A stretch of DNA of 44,612 nt from Quadrisphaera sp. (GTDB taxonomy: Bacteria > Actinomycetota > Actinomycetes > Actinomycetales > Quadrisphaeraceae): assembly GCA_029258695.1 (NCBI GenBank), contig JARIBR010000005.1, forward strand, positions 1-44,612, read 5' to 3'. How positions within the stretch are numbered: position 1 is the first letter of the stretch; each line of letters begins with the position of its first letter. Shown here in pieces: positions 15,537 to 24,409 of this stretch. The notes below the pieces were generated by a model. The model did no database searches. It had not been told where the DNA came from and was given only the letters and a program-made list of their open reading frames with translations. The position numbers were made by a program, and so were the translations under genes.

Positions 15537-15548
15537 GGGACCAGGGTA
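15537..15548 (-). promoter_or_regulatory. Leaderless -10 box of helY
   Basis: TACCCT (15543-15548) is six bases before the ATG. It lies in the 22-base gap after the kinase gene stop. Confidence 0.5.
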
Positions 15549-15558
15549 GGTCAGCGGC

Positions 15559-16599
15559 TCAGGTCAGCAGCCGGAGCGCTCCGGGCAGGACGCGCACGTC
15601 GAGCGGCGGGGCGTGCAGCGGCTCGCCGTCGCCGTGGGCGAGGACCCCCGGGCGGAGCGGTCGCCTCGGATCCGGGCCGTGGTGGGCATCGCTGCCGCCG
15701 TCGGTGTCGTCGCCGCCGATCAGGCTCACGCTCACGTGGGCGGCGCGGTGGACCCTCACGGCGGGGACGGCGGTGTGCCAGCCGAGGAACACCGCGGGCA
15801 GCAGCGCGAGGAGGCCGGGGCGGCTCAGCGCGCCGACGACGACGACGTCGGCGAGCCCGTCGTCGGGGCGGGCGCGGGGGGCGATGCGCATGCCGCCGCC
15901 GTAGGAGGTGGTGTTGGCGACGGCCACGAGCACGGCGTCGACGTCGTGGACGACCCCGTCGAGGACGAGGCGGTAGCGCCGCGGGCGCCACGCGGGCAGC
16001 AGAGCGAGGACCGCTGCGGTGTAGCGGGCCCGCGGCGGCAGGCGGTGGCCGAGCGAGGGGCGCTGGCCGTCGGCCGGGCGCTGCGCCCACGCGTTGGCGC
16101 GGGCGGTGACGGCGGCGTCGAAGCCGGCCGCGACGACGGTGACGACGTCCCGCGCCGGGGCGTCCGCTCCCCCGGGACCTCCCCCGGCCACGTGCAGGAC
16201 GTCGATCTCTCGCGCGAGTGCCCCCGTCGTCAGGAGGTGGTGCAGGTGCGCGGCGGCCTCGGCGGGGTTCCGGGCGCGCACGCCCAGGGCGCGGGCCGCG
16301 TCGTTGCCGCTGCCGGCGGGCACCACGTGCAGGGGCACACCGGTGCGCGCCAGCGCGGTGGCCGCCAGCTGCACGGTGCCGTCCCCGCCGACGGCCACGA
16401 GCGCGCTGGGGCGCACGGGCCCCTGGGCGGTGGCCAGCGACCGGGCGTCGGCGACGACCTCGTCGGCGGTGGACCCGCTCACACGGACCACGCTCGCCCC
16501 CGTGGCGCGCACGGCGGCCTCCACGGCGTCGGCGACGCCGCGGCTGCGGGATCCGGCGGCGGGGGCCCCGAGCACCAGCACCGGGCCCGCGAGGCTCAC
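15559..16599 (-). CDS. Diacylglycerol kinase-family lipid kinase
   Basis: This 346-residue protein has the DAGK catalytic fold: a Rossmann-like start (VLVLGAPAAGSRSRG), VAVGGDGTVQLAATAL with the nucleotide-binding GGDGT at residues 71-75, VPAGSGNDAARALG, and a beta-rich C-terminal half with the conserved VAVANTTSYGGGMRIAP and PDDGLADVVVV motifs. Such kinases phosphorylate diacylglycerol or related lipids (DgkB/YegS group), recycling lipid intermediates at the inner membrane face. The GTG start overlaps the tatC stop as GTGA, so it is translationally coupled to tatC. Confidence 0.88.
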   Translation of the reverse strand: MSLAGPVLVLGAPAAGSRSRGVADAVEAAVRATGASVVRVSGSTADEVVADARSLATAQGPVRPSALVAVGGDGTVQLAATALARTGVPLHVVPAGSGNDAARALGVRARNPAEAAAHLHHLLTTGALAREIDVLHVAGGGPGGADAPARDVVTVVAAGFDAAVTARANAWAQRPADGQRPSLGHRLPPRARYTAAVLALLPAWRPRRYRLVLDGVVHDVDAVLVAVANTTSYGGGMRIAPRARPDDGLADVVVVGALSRPGLLALLPAVFLGWHTAVPAVRVHRAAHVSVSLIGGDDTDGGSDAHHGPDPRRPLRPGVLAHGDGEPLHAPPLDVRVLPGALRLLT

Positions 16600-17927
16600 A
16601 GCGGGGCGGCCTCGTCGTCGGGGACGTCGGGGTTGGCCTCGGCCTTGGCCGCCTTCTTCGCCTTGCGGCGGTCGTGGAGCAGCGCGATGACGATGGCGAC
16701 GGCGAACAGCGTGATGATCGGCGTGGCCAGGACGAACATCGCGATGACGTCGGGCGTGGGCGTCGCGATCGCCGAGAAGGTCAGCGCGGCGACGAGGACC
16801 CACCGCCACGCCTTGAGGATGCTGGCCCCGGCGAGGAGCCCGGCGAAGTTCAGCGCGACGAGGACCACGGGCAGCAGGAACGCCAGCCCGAAGGTGAGCA
16901 CGGTGCGCATGACGAACCCGATGTAGGTGGGGGCGTCGATGATGTTCGAGCCGCTCTCGGGGGTGAACGACGTGAAGAACGTCACCGCACGCGGGATGAA
17001 GAGGCTCGCGAGCAGGACGCCGCCGAGGAAGAGGGGGACGGCAGCGGCGACGAACCCGACGGCGTAGCGGCGTTCCTTCTTCGTGAGCCCGGGGGTGATG
17101 AAGGCCCACAGCTGGTAGATCCACAGCGGTGAGGAGACGATGACGCCGATCCAGATCGCGCCCTTGACCTGCAGGTCGAACGACGAAGCGACGTTCTGGA
17201 AGTTGATCTGCACGTCGCGGTTGGTGTTCTCGGCGAGCGCCTTCAGCGGCTCCGTCATGTAGCCGATGAGCGGCAGGTAGAGGAACCAGCCCACGACGGC
17301 CCCGAGGAGGATCGCGATGCCGGCGCGCACCACGCGCTTGCGAAGCTCGACGAGGTGCTCGCGCAGGGCCATGCGGCCCTCGGGGTCCTTCCTGGGGCGC
17401 CCACCGCGGGTGGACGCGCTGCCTCCCGGCGGGGGCGCCTCGCCACCGGAGCCGGCGGTCTCCAGCTGACGGCCGCGAGCGCTCGGGGGCGCCGTGACCG
17501 TCCGCGGCTCGCGCAGCGGCGCCGGTTCACGCAGGGCCGCCGGCTCGTCGAGGTCGCGGTCGGCGTCGGGGTCGCTAGGGCCGTGGTCACGTTCCGCGGT
17601 GGCGCCGTCCCCTGCTGCGGGCGCGGGGGCAGCGCCGACCGGCGACGGAGGGCCCGTGACGGAGGCGGGACGGTGACGGGTCGGCGCCCCGAGGCTGCTG
17701 GCGCGCGGGAGGGTGCTGGCGACGACGCCGCCGCTCAGGCTCGTGGGTCGCGGCGCTGCCCCGGACGGGACGGGGCCGTCGCTCACGGGCTCGTGGAGGT
17801 GCGCCGGCTCGTGCTCGTCACCGTGCACGACGGCCAGCTCGTCGTCGCGGCGGGCTGGTGCCGCGGGCTGCGGCTGCTCGGGCTCCGGGACGTCGGTGCC
17901 CGTGGGCACGGCGGTGTCGGTGGTCAT
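16596..17927 (-). CDS. tatC: Twin-arginine translocase subunit TatC with long N-terminal extension
   Basis: The C-terminal part is classical TatC: DPEGRMALREHLVELRKR (signal-recognition N-terminus), then six membrane segments, with conserved PLWIYQLWAFITPGL and FTPESGSNII loop sequences. TatC binds twin-arginine signal peptides and forms the export complex with TatA. The whole frame is 443 residues, of which about the first 185 are Pro/Ala/Glu-rich and disordered. The DPEGRM motif just before the apparent core Met is common in actinobacterial TatC, so translation must begin upstream; the ATG at 17927 lies 26 bases after the tatA stop with GGAGG about 16 bases before it. Other starts inside the extension cannot be excluded. 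Confidence 0.92.
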   Translation of the reverse strand: MTTDTAVPTGTDVPEPEQPQPAAPARRDDELAVVHGDEHEPAHLHEPVSDGPVPSGAAPRPTSLSGGVVASTLPRASSLGAPTRHRPASVTGPPSPVGAAPAPAAGDGATAERDHGPSDPDADRDLDEPAALREPAPLREPRTVTAPPSARGRQLETAGSGGEAPPPGGSASTRGGRPRKDPEGRMALREHLVELRKRVVRAGIAILLGAVVGWFLYLPLIGYMTEPLKALAENTNRDVQINFQNVASSFDLQVKGAIWIGVIVSSPLWIYQLWAFITPGLTKKERRYAVGFVAAAVPLFLGGVLLASLFIPRAVTFFTSFTPESGSNIIDAPTYIGFVMRTVLTFGLAFLLPVVLVALNFAGLLAGASILKAWRWVLVAALTFSAIATPTPDVIAMFVLATPIITLFAVAIVIALLHDRRKAKKAAKAEANPDVPDDEAAPL

Positions 17928-17953
17928 GGCGCTCGGTGCGCGTCCTCCGGGGC

Positions 17954-18253
17954 TCAGGCGCCGCTGCGCTGGCCGTCGGTCGGGCGAGCGTCGTACGAGC
18001 TCGCGCGCGAGCCGGAGCCCGTGCTGCTGGTGCGGTCGCCGTCGACGACACGGCCCTCGAGCGGCGCGGCCGGCGTTCCCTCAGCGCTGGTGTCCTTGCC
18101 GTCCTCCTTCATCTCCTTGACTTCGGACTTGAAGATGCGCATCGAGCGGCCCAGGCTGCGCGCCGCGTCCGGGAGCTTCTTCGCCCCGAAGATGACGACG
18201 ATGAGCAGCACGAGGACGAGGATCAGCAGCGGGTTGTCGAACAAATTCTTCAT
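17954..18253 (-). CDS. tatA: Sec-independent protein translocase subunit TatA
   Basis: The 99-residue protein starts [38 protein letters not shown], an N-terminal membrane helix, the FG hinge and an amphipathic helix, the defining TatA structure. The C-terminal tail is hydrophilic and Ser/Thr/Asp-rich. TatA oligomers form the translocation path for folded proteins. A GGAGG precedes the ATG by six bases. tatC follows after 26 bases, so the two form an operon. Confidence 0.95.
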   Translation of the reverse strand: MKNLFDNPLLILVLVLLIVVIFGAKKLPDAARSLGRSMRIFKSEVKEMKEDGKDTSAEGTPAAPLEGRVVDGDRTSSTGSGSRASSYDARPTDGQRSGA

Positions 18254-18268
18254 CGGGACCTCCAGGCC

Positions 18269-18655
18269 TCAGGGACGACCATCGTAGGCGCCGGCCCGGG
18301 CAGGGCGGGCGGTGACGCTGCGGCGGATCGGCGTGGCGGCCCGCTGGGCCCGGCGCACCGCGGTCGTGGCCGCCCGGACCTTGCGGGCCCGTCGTGCCCG
18401 CTCGAGCCGCTCACGGCGCAGCACGGCGGGGTCCTCCAGGACCGCGGGGGCGGCCGGTGGGTGGGGAGGGAGGCGCTCGACCTGCGCGGAGAGCTCACCG
18501 AAGCGCTCCCCCGCGGCGCCCACCTCGCGCACCACGGCAAGACCCGAGCGCACCAGCGAGACCGCGAACGCGACGAGGACGCCGACCAGGAGCAGCCCGA
18601 GGGCTCCCCAGATGACGACCCACCCCCACCAGGGGATGACGTCTGCGCTGGCCAC
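18269..18655 (-). CDS. Small membrane protein of unknown function
   Basis: The 128-residue product has one hydrophobic helix at residues 8-32 (WWGWVVIWGALGLLLVGVLV) and then a charged, Arg/Ala-rich cytoplasmic region with helical, possibly coiled-coil character (AERFGELSAQVERL). I recognise no domain. It starts at GTG 18655, 15 bases upstream of tatA, within the tat cluster. A small membrane protein with a short coiled coil at this position might help export or cell-envelope functions, but nothing in the sequence proves it. The start is uncertain because the frame is open further upstream. Confidence 0.6.
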   Translation of the reverse strand: MASADVIPWWGWVVIWGALGLLLVGVLVAFAVSLVRSGLAVVREVGAAGERFGELSAQVERLPPHPPAAPAVLEDPAVLRRERLERARRARKVRAATTAVRRAQRAATPIRRSVTARPARAGAYDGRP

Positions 18656-18687
18656 GGGGCTCAGCGTACGCCGCCCCGGCAGGACGA

Positions 18688-19029
18688 TCAGCCGTGCCCG
18701 ACGACGGAGCGGACGGCCTCCGCCACGAGGTCGACGTCGTCGTCGGCCAGCGCGAGGGTGAAGTCCAGGACGTCGTCCCAGGCGATGCTCGACCCACGGC
18801 GCTCCTCGAGCGCCTCGGCCGGGACCTCCCAGGTCTGGGGCACGATCCCCCCGGAGCGCAGCAGACGGATGACGTCCTCGGTGGCGCTCTTGCGGACCTC
18901 GGTGACGCACTCGGTGCACTCGAAGGCGTAGAAGGACCACGCGGGGACGGTGCACACGACCAGGCGCACGTCCTGCGGGGTCAGCGTCACGTCACCGCAC
19001 GCCGGGCACGATGCCTTGATCGTCGTCAC
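18688..19029 (-). CDS. Conserved zinc-ribbon protein of unknown function
   Basis: This 113-residue protein has an N-terminal zinc ribbon, CPACGD at residues 8-13 and CTEC at about 38-41 (FECTECVTEV), followed by a helical domain rich in acidic residues (WDDVLDFTLALADDDVDLV). Such short zinc-ribbon proteins are found next to tat and paf genes in actinobacteria; the function is not known to me. GTG is the start, with AGAGGTGA about seven bases upstream. The Cys4 arrangement suggests nucleic-acid or protein binding, or redox sensing. Confidence 0.75.
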   Translation of the reverse strand: MTTIKASCPACGDVTLTPQDVRLVVCTVPAWSFYAFECTECVTEVRKSATEDVIRLLRSGGIVPQTWEVPAEALEERRGSSIAWDDVLDFTLALADDDVDLVAEAVRSVVGHG

Positions 19030-19156
19030 TGCCGCTCACCTCTGGTCCAGCCGTGCCCCCGCCTCTCGGGGGCTCCTGCACCTGTCTCGACCGGTGGCGC
19101 CGCGAACTTGACCGTCGAGGTCGACCCGGCTCACCCGGGCGGGTGCGAGGGAGCGC

Positions 19157-21310
19157 TCAGACCGGCGGGCGAGGAGCGGCGAGGGCGGCGCGCGCGGTGG
19201 CGGCGACGAGGTCGCGCAGGTCCTCCGGGGCGGTGACGGTGGCCGCTCCCCCGAGGGAGAGGACGAGGCGGGGCACCCAGCGCGGGTCGGCGGTGGGCAG
19301 CGCCAGCGACGTCCGCCCGTCGGGCAGCTCGGTCGCGGTGGCGGAGGGGTACTGCTCGATGAGCCACGCCGCCTCGGGGGCGAGCTCGAGGGTCACCACG
19401 GGGTCGTCCGGGGAGGGGGTGAACAGCCGCTCCCCGACGTCGCGGGCGACCGCGGCGGGCGGCGGGGTGCCGTCGGCGTCGAGCACCTGCGCGTCGAGCA
19501 CCCGGTCCAGGCGGAACAGGCGCACGCCCTCGGCGCGGTGGCACCAGCCCTCGAGGTACCAGTGGCCGTCGAGCGCGAGGAGCCTCATGGGGTCCACGTC
19601 GCGCTCGGTGACCTCGTCGCGGGCGGGCACGAGGTACCGGAGGTGGATGCGCCGGTGGGCGGCGAGGGCCTCGCGCGAGCGGGCCAGCACGGTGGGGGTG
19701 CTCGCCCCGGGCGACGACGCGGCCAGGCCACCGGGCGCCGGGCGCGGGGCCAGGTCCACGCGGAGCGCGCGGGCGCTGGCCACGGACTCCCCGGCCGCCT
19801 CGGTGAGCTTGGCGGTGGCCGAGGCCAGCGCGTCGGCGTCGGGCCCGTGCGCCCCGCCCTCGGCGTCGGCACCGGCGTCGGGATCGAGCGGCGGACCGGG
19901 CCGCACCGGTGACGTGGGGAGGTCCGCGAGGGTGCGCAGCCCCGCGAGCAGCGCGAGCGCCTCGTCGAGGGTCAGGCGCAGGGGGCGCGCGATGGCGTCG
20001 GCGTTGCCGAGGAAGACCCGCCCCTCGCTCCACTCGGCCTCGATGAGGTCGTCGGGCAGGTGGCCGGGGGTGCCGCAGACGAAGAGCAGCTCGAGGTCGG
20101 CGACGAGCTGGTCGGCGGTGATGGCGAAGTGCTCGGCGGCCCGCTCCAGCTCGACGCCCTGGTGGGCGAGCAGCCACGGCACCATCGCCAGGAGGCGGGA
20201 GAGCCGCTGCGCGGCGGAGGACGTCGCCGGTCGCTGCGCGGCTGCCCCGGGGACGGGCGCCCTGGCCCGGCCCGATCGCGTCGCAGCGGTGGGGAGCGGG
20301 TCCGCAGGCCCCTCGTGCGCGGCGAGGACCGCGTCCAGGCGGCGCTCCACGGCCTCGGCGAGGTCGGGCGGGTCGAGGACCCGCGCGTCGGCGCCGGCGG
20401 CAGCCACCTGACCGGCCAGCTCTTCGACGTCGGTGAAGGTCAGGCGGACCTCGCGCTGCACCGGGTCGGCGCCGGCGCGGGCCCGCAGGGTCGCGGCCAC
20501 CCCTGCGCGCAGCTCCAGGACCGCTTCGCGGGGCGGTCCGGCGGGGGCGTAGCGGGTGAGGAGCTCGACGGCGTCGACGTCGTCGGGGGCGGTGAACTCC
20601 CCGGCGCGACCGGTGCGGGTGACGGCGCCCTGCACGCGGGAGAGGCGGAAGACCCTCACGTCCTCGCGGTCGCGGTCGTGGCCGATGAGGTACCAGTGGC
20701 CCCGCCAGGAGCGCACCTGCCACGGCTCGACGTGGCGGGTCGTGGTGGCGGCGCCGCGGGCTCGGTAGGCGAAGGTCACCGCGGCGCGGTCGCGGGCCGC
20801 GGCGTAGAGGGGGTCGAAGGCGGGCTCGCTGGTGCGCACCCGGGGCTCGATGCCCACGAGGGAGTCCTCGTCGGGCTCCACCCCGAGCGCGGTGAGCTTC
20901 GCGAGGGCCCGCGCCGCCGGGCCGGCCAGGGAGGCCTGCTGCCACACCCGGGAGGCCAGCCCGAGGACCCCCAGCTCGGCGGGGGTGAGCTCCACGGCGG
21001 GCAGGGCGTAGGCCTCGCGGTCCACCGCGTAACCCAGCTCGTCGTCGAACCACGCGGACATCGGCGCGGCCAGGAGCGGCACGCCGAGCTCGCGGAGCTC
21101 CTCCTTGTCGCGCTCGAACATGCGGTCGAACGCCTCGTCGGTGGTGCTCTCGGCGTACTGGGGCACCGCGGAGCGCAGCTGCTCCTTGGTCAGCCGGCTG
21201 CGGGTGGACAGCAGGGCGATGAGCAGGTTCAGCAGCCGCTCGGTGCGCCGGGTCGCGGTGGCGGGCGCCGACGTGGCGGCCGGCGCACCCCGGCCGGGTG
21301 GGGGGCTCAC
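19157..21310 (-). CDS. pafBC: PafB-PafC fusion: WYL-domain DNA-damage regulator
   Basis: The 717-residue protein contains two complete halves. Residues 20-330 are PafB-like: a winged-helix (RRTERLLNLLIALLSTRSRLTKEQL) and a WYL domain with HWYLIGHDRDREDVRVFRLSRV (WYL at 206-208). Residues 365-715 are PafC-like: another helix-turn-helix (RLSRLLAMVPWLLAHQGVELERAA) and a second WYL domain (HWYLEGWCHRAEGVRLFRLDRV, 583-604). They are joined by an Ala/Pro-rich linker at about 333-365. In mycobacteria PafB and PafC are separate and activate LexA-independent DNA-damage genes as a heterodimer; a natural fusion was used for the Arthrobacter structure. The gene follows an FKBP gene by 25 bases; the GTG start has no strong ribosome-binding site. 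Confidence 0.92.
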   Translation of the reverse strand: MSPPPGRGAPAATSAPATATRRTERLLNLLIALLSTRSRLTKEQLRSAVPQYAESTTDEAFDRMFERDKEELRELGVPLLAAPMSAWFDDELGYAVDREAYALPAVELTPAELGVLGLASRVWQQASLAGPAARALAKLTALGVEPDEDSLVGIEPRVRTSEPAFDPLYAAARDRAAVTFAYRARGAATTTRHVEPWQVRSWRGHWYLIGHDRDREDVRVFRLSRVQGAVTRTGRAGEFTAPDDVDAVELLTRYAPAGPPREAVLELRAGVAATLRARAGADPVQREVRLTFTDVEELAGQVAAAGADARVLDPPDLAEAVERRLDAVLAAHEGPADPLPTAATRSGRARAPVPGAAAQRPATSSAAQRLSRLLAMVPWLLAHQGVELERAAEHFAITADQLVADLELLFVCGTPGHLPDDLIEAEWSEGRVFLGNADAIARPLRLTLDEALALLAGLRTLADLPTSPVRPGPPLDPDAGADAEGGAHGPDADALASATAKLTEAAGESVASARALRVDLAPRPAPGGLAASSPGASTPTVLARSREALAAHRRIHLRYLVPARDEVTERDVDPMRLLALDGHWYLEGWCHRAEGVRLFRLDRVLDAQVLDADGTPPPAAVARDVGERLFTPSPDDPVVTLELAPEAAWLIEQYPSATATELPDGRTSLALPTADPRWVPRLVLSLGGAATVTAPEDLRDLVAATARAALAAPRPPV

Positions 21311-21335
21311 GGGTGCCGCCAGCCGCGGGCGGGGG

Positions 21336-21713
21336 TCAGCGCACCGCGACGAGGTCGACGACGAAGACGAGCGTCTCGTCGGGGCCGATGGCGCCGGGCG
21401 CGCCGCGCGAGCCGTAGGCCATGTCCGGGGGGATCACCAGGCGGCGGCGACCGCCGACGCGCATGCCCAGCAGGCCCTGGTCCCAGCCGGCGATGACGCG
21501 GCCGGCGCCGACGGGGAAGTCCAGGGGCGCTCCGCGGTTCCAGGAGGCGTCGAACTCCTCGCCGGTGGAGTGCGCCACGCCCACGTAGTGGGCGCTGACC
21601 GTGGAGCCGGCCACCGCCTCGGCGCCGTCGCCGACGACGAGGTCGGTGATCTCCAGCTCGGTGGGCGCCTCGCCCAGGTGGGGGTCGACGTCGGGACGGG
21701 TCAGCTCGGCCAC
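21336..21713 (-). CDS. FKBP-type peptidyl-prolyl isomerase, cytoplasmic
   Basis: A single FKBP domain fills this 125-residue protein: GDGAEAVAGSTVSAHYVGVAHSTGEEFDASWNRGAPLDFPVGAGRVIAGWDQGLLGMRVGGRRRLVIPPDMAYG, with the catalytic Tyr, Asp, Phe and Trp residues of active FKBP12-like enzymes in place. It catalyses cis-trans isomerisation of proline bonds. It lacks a signal peptide. The GTG start has GAGGAG upstream. It sits between a lipoprotein FKBP and pafBC in one transcription unit, which mirrors other actinobacterial paf loci. Confidence 0.93.
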   Translation of the reverse strand: MAELTRPDVDPHLGEAPTELEITDLVVGDGAEAVAGSTVSAHYVGVAHSTGEEFDASWNRGAPLDFPVGAGRVIAGWDQGLLGMRVGGRRRLVIPPDMAYGSRGAPGAIGPDETLVFVVDLVAVR

Positions 21714-21828
21714 GGGTGCTCCTCGGGGTGGTCTCGGTGGGATCGGGGACGGTCTCGGGTGGGGCGGGGTCTGGCGAGGTGGGTCGTCGTCGACGTGGTC
21801 GGCACGCCGCGGCGCCGGCCCGGCGGCC

Positions 21829-22836
21829 TCAGGTGGCGGCGAGGATGTCGACGACGAAGATCAGCGTGTCGTCGCCCGAGATGCCGGCCTCCGGGTTGCC
21901 GTCCTCACCGTATCCGTCCTCAGGCGGGGCGATGATGAGGACCTGGCTGCCGACCGGCTGGTCCACGAGCGCGGCGTCCCACGCCTCGATGACCTGGCCC
22001 TCGCCGATGACGAACGGCACCGGGGCGCCCGGCTCCTCGCTCCCCGGGCTCACGCGCCACGAGGTGTCGAACTCGTCACCGGCCCAGGTCACGCCGGTGT
22101 AGTGGACCCAGATGGTGTCGCCGCGCTCGACCAGCGGTCCGTTGCCCCGGATGAGCGGCTCGAAGACCAGCTCGACCGGGCGCTCCAGACCCTCGGTGGG
22201 GTCGATGTCCGGCTCCCCCGTCTCCCGGTCCAGCGTGACGGTCGGCAGCCCGGGCCGCGGGCGCAGCGGCGTGCCCTCCGCGCGCGGCGGCACCGCGCTG
22301 ACGATGCTCACGAGGAACAGCAGCGAGTCACCCGGCTCCACCGCGTCCCCGACCAGGGAGCCCGTGGCCGCCTCGTCGTCGCGGGGGGCGATGGCGATGA
22401 GCACCTCGGAGCCCACCCGCTGCCCCACCAGCCCGCTGCGCAGCCCCGGCAGCACCGAGCCGTCGACGACGAGGGACGTGGGCTCGGCCTCCCAGTCGGA
22501 GGCGGCGACCTGCTCGGCGGTCCGGCCGTTGATCATCACGTACTGCATGCCGATGACGTCACCGTCGTCGACCACCTCGCCCTGGCTCGCCCGGACGACG
22601 CGCACGGCGTTCTCCGCGACGGAGAAGTTCTCCGGGACCGCGATCGTCGGCGGCGGGGCCGGCGACGACGACGCTGCCGAGGGGGAGGCCGAGGCCGACG
22701 TCTCCGTCGTGCTCACGGTGACGTCGTCGATCGAGGTGGAGCGCGGCGTCGCGGTCTCCGCGGAGCAGGCGGACAGCAGCAGCACCACGGCGGTGGCCGC
22801 CGCGAGCAGCGTCGCGGGGGCGGAGCGGAAGGGCAC
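21829..22836 (-). CDS. Lipoprotein with two FKBP-type domains
   Basis: The 335-residue protein begins with a lipoprotein signal (VPFRSAPATLLAAATAVVLL then LSACS, lipid-attachment Cys24). After a Ser/Pro/Ala linker come two FKBP-like regions. The first, about residues 75-195 (DGDVIGMQYVMINGRTAEQ, VLPGLRSGLVGQRVGSEVLIAI), is degenerate. The second, about 210-335, is canonical (RGDTIWVHYTGVTWAGDEFDTSW, QVIEAWDAALVDQPVGSQVLII). It would assist folding of exported proteins on the outer membrane face and be acylated by Lnt. GTG at 22836 has GAGG upstream. A promoter-like pair lies about 50 bases upstream. Confidence 0.85.
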   Translation of the reverse strand: MPFRSAPATLLAAATAVVLLLSACSAETATPRSTSIDDVTVSTTETSASASPSAASSSPAPPPTIAVPENFSVAENAVRVVRASQGEVVDDGDVIGMQYVMINGRTAEQVAASDWEAEPTSLVVDGSVLPGLRSGLVGQRVGSEVLIAIAPRDDEAATGSLVGDAVEPGDSLLFLVSIVSAVPPRAEGTPLRPRPGLPTVTLDRETGEPDIDPTEGLERPVELVFEPLIRGNGPLVERGDTIWVHYTGVTWAGDEFDTSWRVSPGSEEPGAPVPFVIGEGQVIEAWDAALVDQPVGSQVLIIAPPEDGYGEDGNPEAGISGDDTLIFVVDILAAT

Positions 22837-22890
22837 AGCACCTCGTCGGTCGGGGTCGTCGGGGTCGGTCCAGGAGACGTCGTCCCCACC

Positions 22891-22919
22891 ACAGTAGGCC
22901 GGCGGGCCGGCGCGGTCAC
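22891..22919 (-). promoter_or_regulatory. Promoter-like pair before the FKBP lipoprotein
   Basis: GTGACC (22914-22919) and TACTGT (22891-22896) on the minus strand are separated by exactly 17 bases, fitting a housekeeping promoter. The predicted leader is about 48 bases. This separates the FKBP-FKBP-pafBC unit from pafA. Confidence 0.45.
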
Positions 22920-22990
22920 CGCGGTCGACCCAGCCCGCTCGAGGACGACGGCAGGAGCGCACGGCGATCCGAGGACGCCCCGGTGGCTCC

Positions 22991-24409
22991 TCACATGCTG
23001 GCGATGAGCCGCTCGACGCGGTCGTCGACGGAGGCGAAGGGGTCCTTGCACAGCACCGTGCGCTGCGACTGGTCGTTGAGCTTCAGGTGCACCCAGTCCA
23101 CGGTGAAGTCCCGGCGCGCCTCCTGGGCGCGCCGCACGAAGTCCCCGCGCAGCTTGGCGCGGGTGGTCTGCGGCGGGACCGCGGTGGCCTCGAGGATCTC
23201 CACGTCGCGCGTGACCCGCTCGACCATGCCGCGGGCGGCGAGGAGGTTGTAGAGCCCGCGGGTGCGGGAGATGTCGTGGTACGCCAGGTCCATCCGCGCG
23301 ACGCGGGGGTCGGCCAGCGAGAGGTCGTGCCGCTCGCTGTACCGGTCGATCAGGCGCCGCTTGATCACCCAGTCCAGCTCGCGCTCCACCGGCGACAGGT
23401 CCCCCGAGGCGATGGCGACGAGGCCGCGCTCCCACAGGTCGAGCACCCGCGCGGTGGTGGACGGCTGCCCAGCGACGCCCCCCGGCTCGTGGGCGGCGTC
23501 CAGCAGCCCCTCGACCTGGGCGAAGGTCTTCGCCCGCTCGAGGTAGTGCCCCTGCAGCTCCAGCGCCGAGACCTCCCGCCCGTCGGCGAGGCTGACGGTG
23601 CGGCGCCCGGTGGCGTCGTGGCTGATCTCGCGGATGGCCCGGATGGGGTTCTCCAGCGCCACGTCACCGAAGGAGATCCCTGCCTCGAGCATGCGCAGCA
23701 GCAGGTCCACGGCGCCGACCTTGAGCATCGTCGTCGTCTCGGACATGTTGGAGTCCCCGACGATGACGTGCAGGCGCCGGAACCGTTCGGCGTCGGCGTG
23801 GGGCTCGTCGCGCGTGTTGATGATCGGCCGCGAGCGCGTGGTGGCCGAGGAGACGCCCTCCCAGATGTGGTCGGCGCGCTGGGAGAGGCAGTAGACCGCG
23901 CCGCGGGAGGTCTGGAGCACCTTGCCGGCGCCGACGAGGAGCTGGCGGGTGACGAGGAAGGGGATGAGGGCCTCGGACAGGCGGGTGAAGTCGCCGAGGC
24001 GCGGGACGAGGTAGTTCTCGTGGCAGCCGTAGGAGTTGCCCGCGGAGTCGGTGTTGTTCTTGAACAGGTAGACGGTCCCGCCGATGCCCTCGTCCTCCAG
24101 GCGCGTCTCGGCGTCGACGGCGAGCCCCTCGAGGATGCGCTCGCCGGCGCGGTCGTGGGTGATGAGCTGGCGCACGTCGTCGCACTCACCGGTCGCGTAC
24201 TCCGGGTGGGAGCCGACGTCGAGGTAGAGCCGCGCCCCGTTGGCGAGGAAGACGTTCGACGAGCGCCCCCAGGCGACGACCTTGCGGAACAGGTAGCGGG
24301 CGACCTCGTCCGTGGAGAGGCGTCGTTGGCCGTCCGCGGCACAGGTCACGCCGAACTCCGTCTCCAGGCCCATGATGCGGCGGCCGGTGACCTCGGGGCG
24401 CTCGTTCAC
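22991..24409 (-). CDS. pafA: Pup-protein ligase PafA
   Basis: The 472-residue protein is a carboxylate-amine ligase of the glutamine synthetase-like fold. It has [10 protein letters not shown] (residues 12-21), metal-binding glutamates, the catalytic Asp64 in [35 protein letters not shown], and [12 protein letters not shown] for nucleotide binding. PafA uses ATP to join the C-terminal glutamate of deamidated Pup to substrate lysines, marking them for the proteasome. It has no Dop-type loop, which distinguishes it from the dop gene. The GTG start overlaps the prcA stop (GTGA), so it is translationally coupled to the proteasome genes; in M. tuberculosis pafA is separated from prcA. Confidence 0.97.
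   Translation of the reverse strand: MNERPEVTGRRIMGLETEFGVTCAADGQRRLSTDEVARYLFRKVVAWGRSSNVFLANGARLYLDVGSHPEYATGECDDVRQLITHDRAGERILEGLAVDAETRLEDEGIGGTVYLFKNNTDSAGNSYGCHENYLVPRLGDFTRLSEALIPFLVTRQLLVGAGKVLQTSRGAVYCLSQRADHIWEGVSSATTRSRPIINTRDEPHADAERFRRLHVIVGDSNMSETTTMLKVGAVDLLLRMLEAGISFGDVALENPIRAIREISHDATGRRTVSLADGREVSALELQGHYLERAKTFAQVEGLLDAAHEPGGVAGQPSTTARVLDLWERGLVAIASGDLSPVERELDWVIKRRLIDRYSERHDLSLADPRVARMDLAYHDISRTRGLYNLLAARGMVERVTRDVEILEATAVPPQTTRAKLRGDFVRRAQEARRDFTVDWVHLKLNDQSQRTVLCKDPFASVDDRVERLIASM

Noticed and set aside
17370..17380. Internal Met (MALREHL) as the TatC start
   Set aside because: The conserved DPEGR just upstream is part of the family N-terminus, so translation should begin earlier.
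20060..21496. Plus-strand frame opposite pafBC
   Set aside because: It is an antisense frame to the well-supported WYL fusion and has no recognisable fold.
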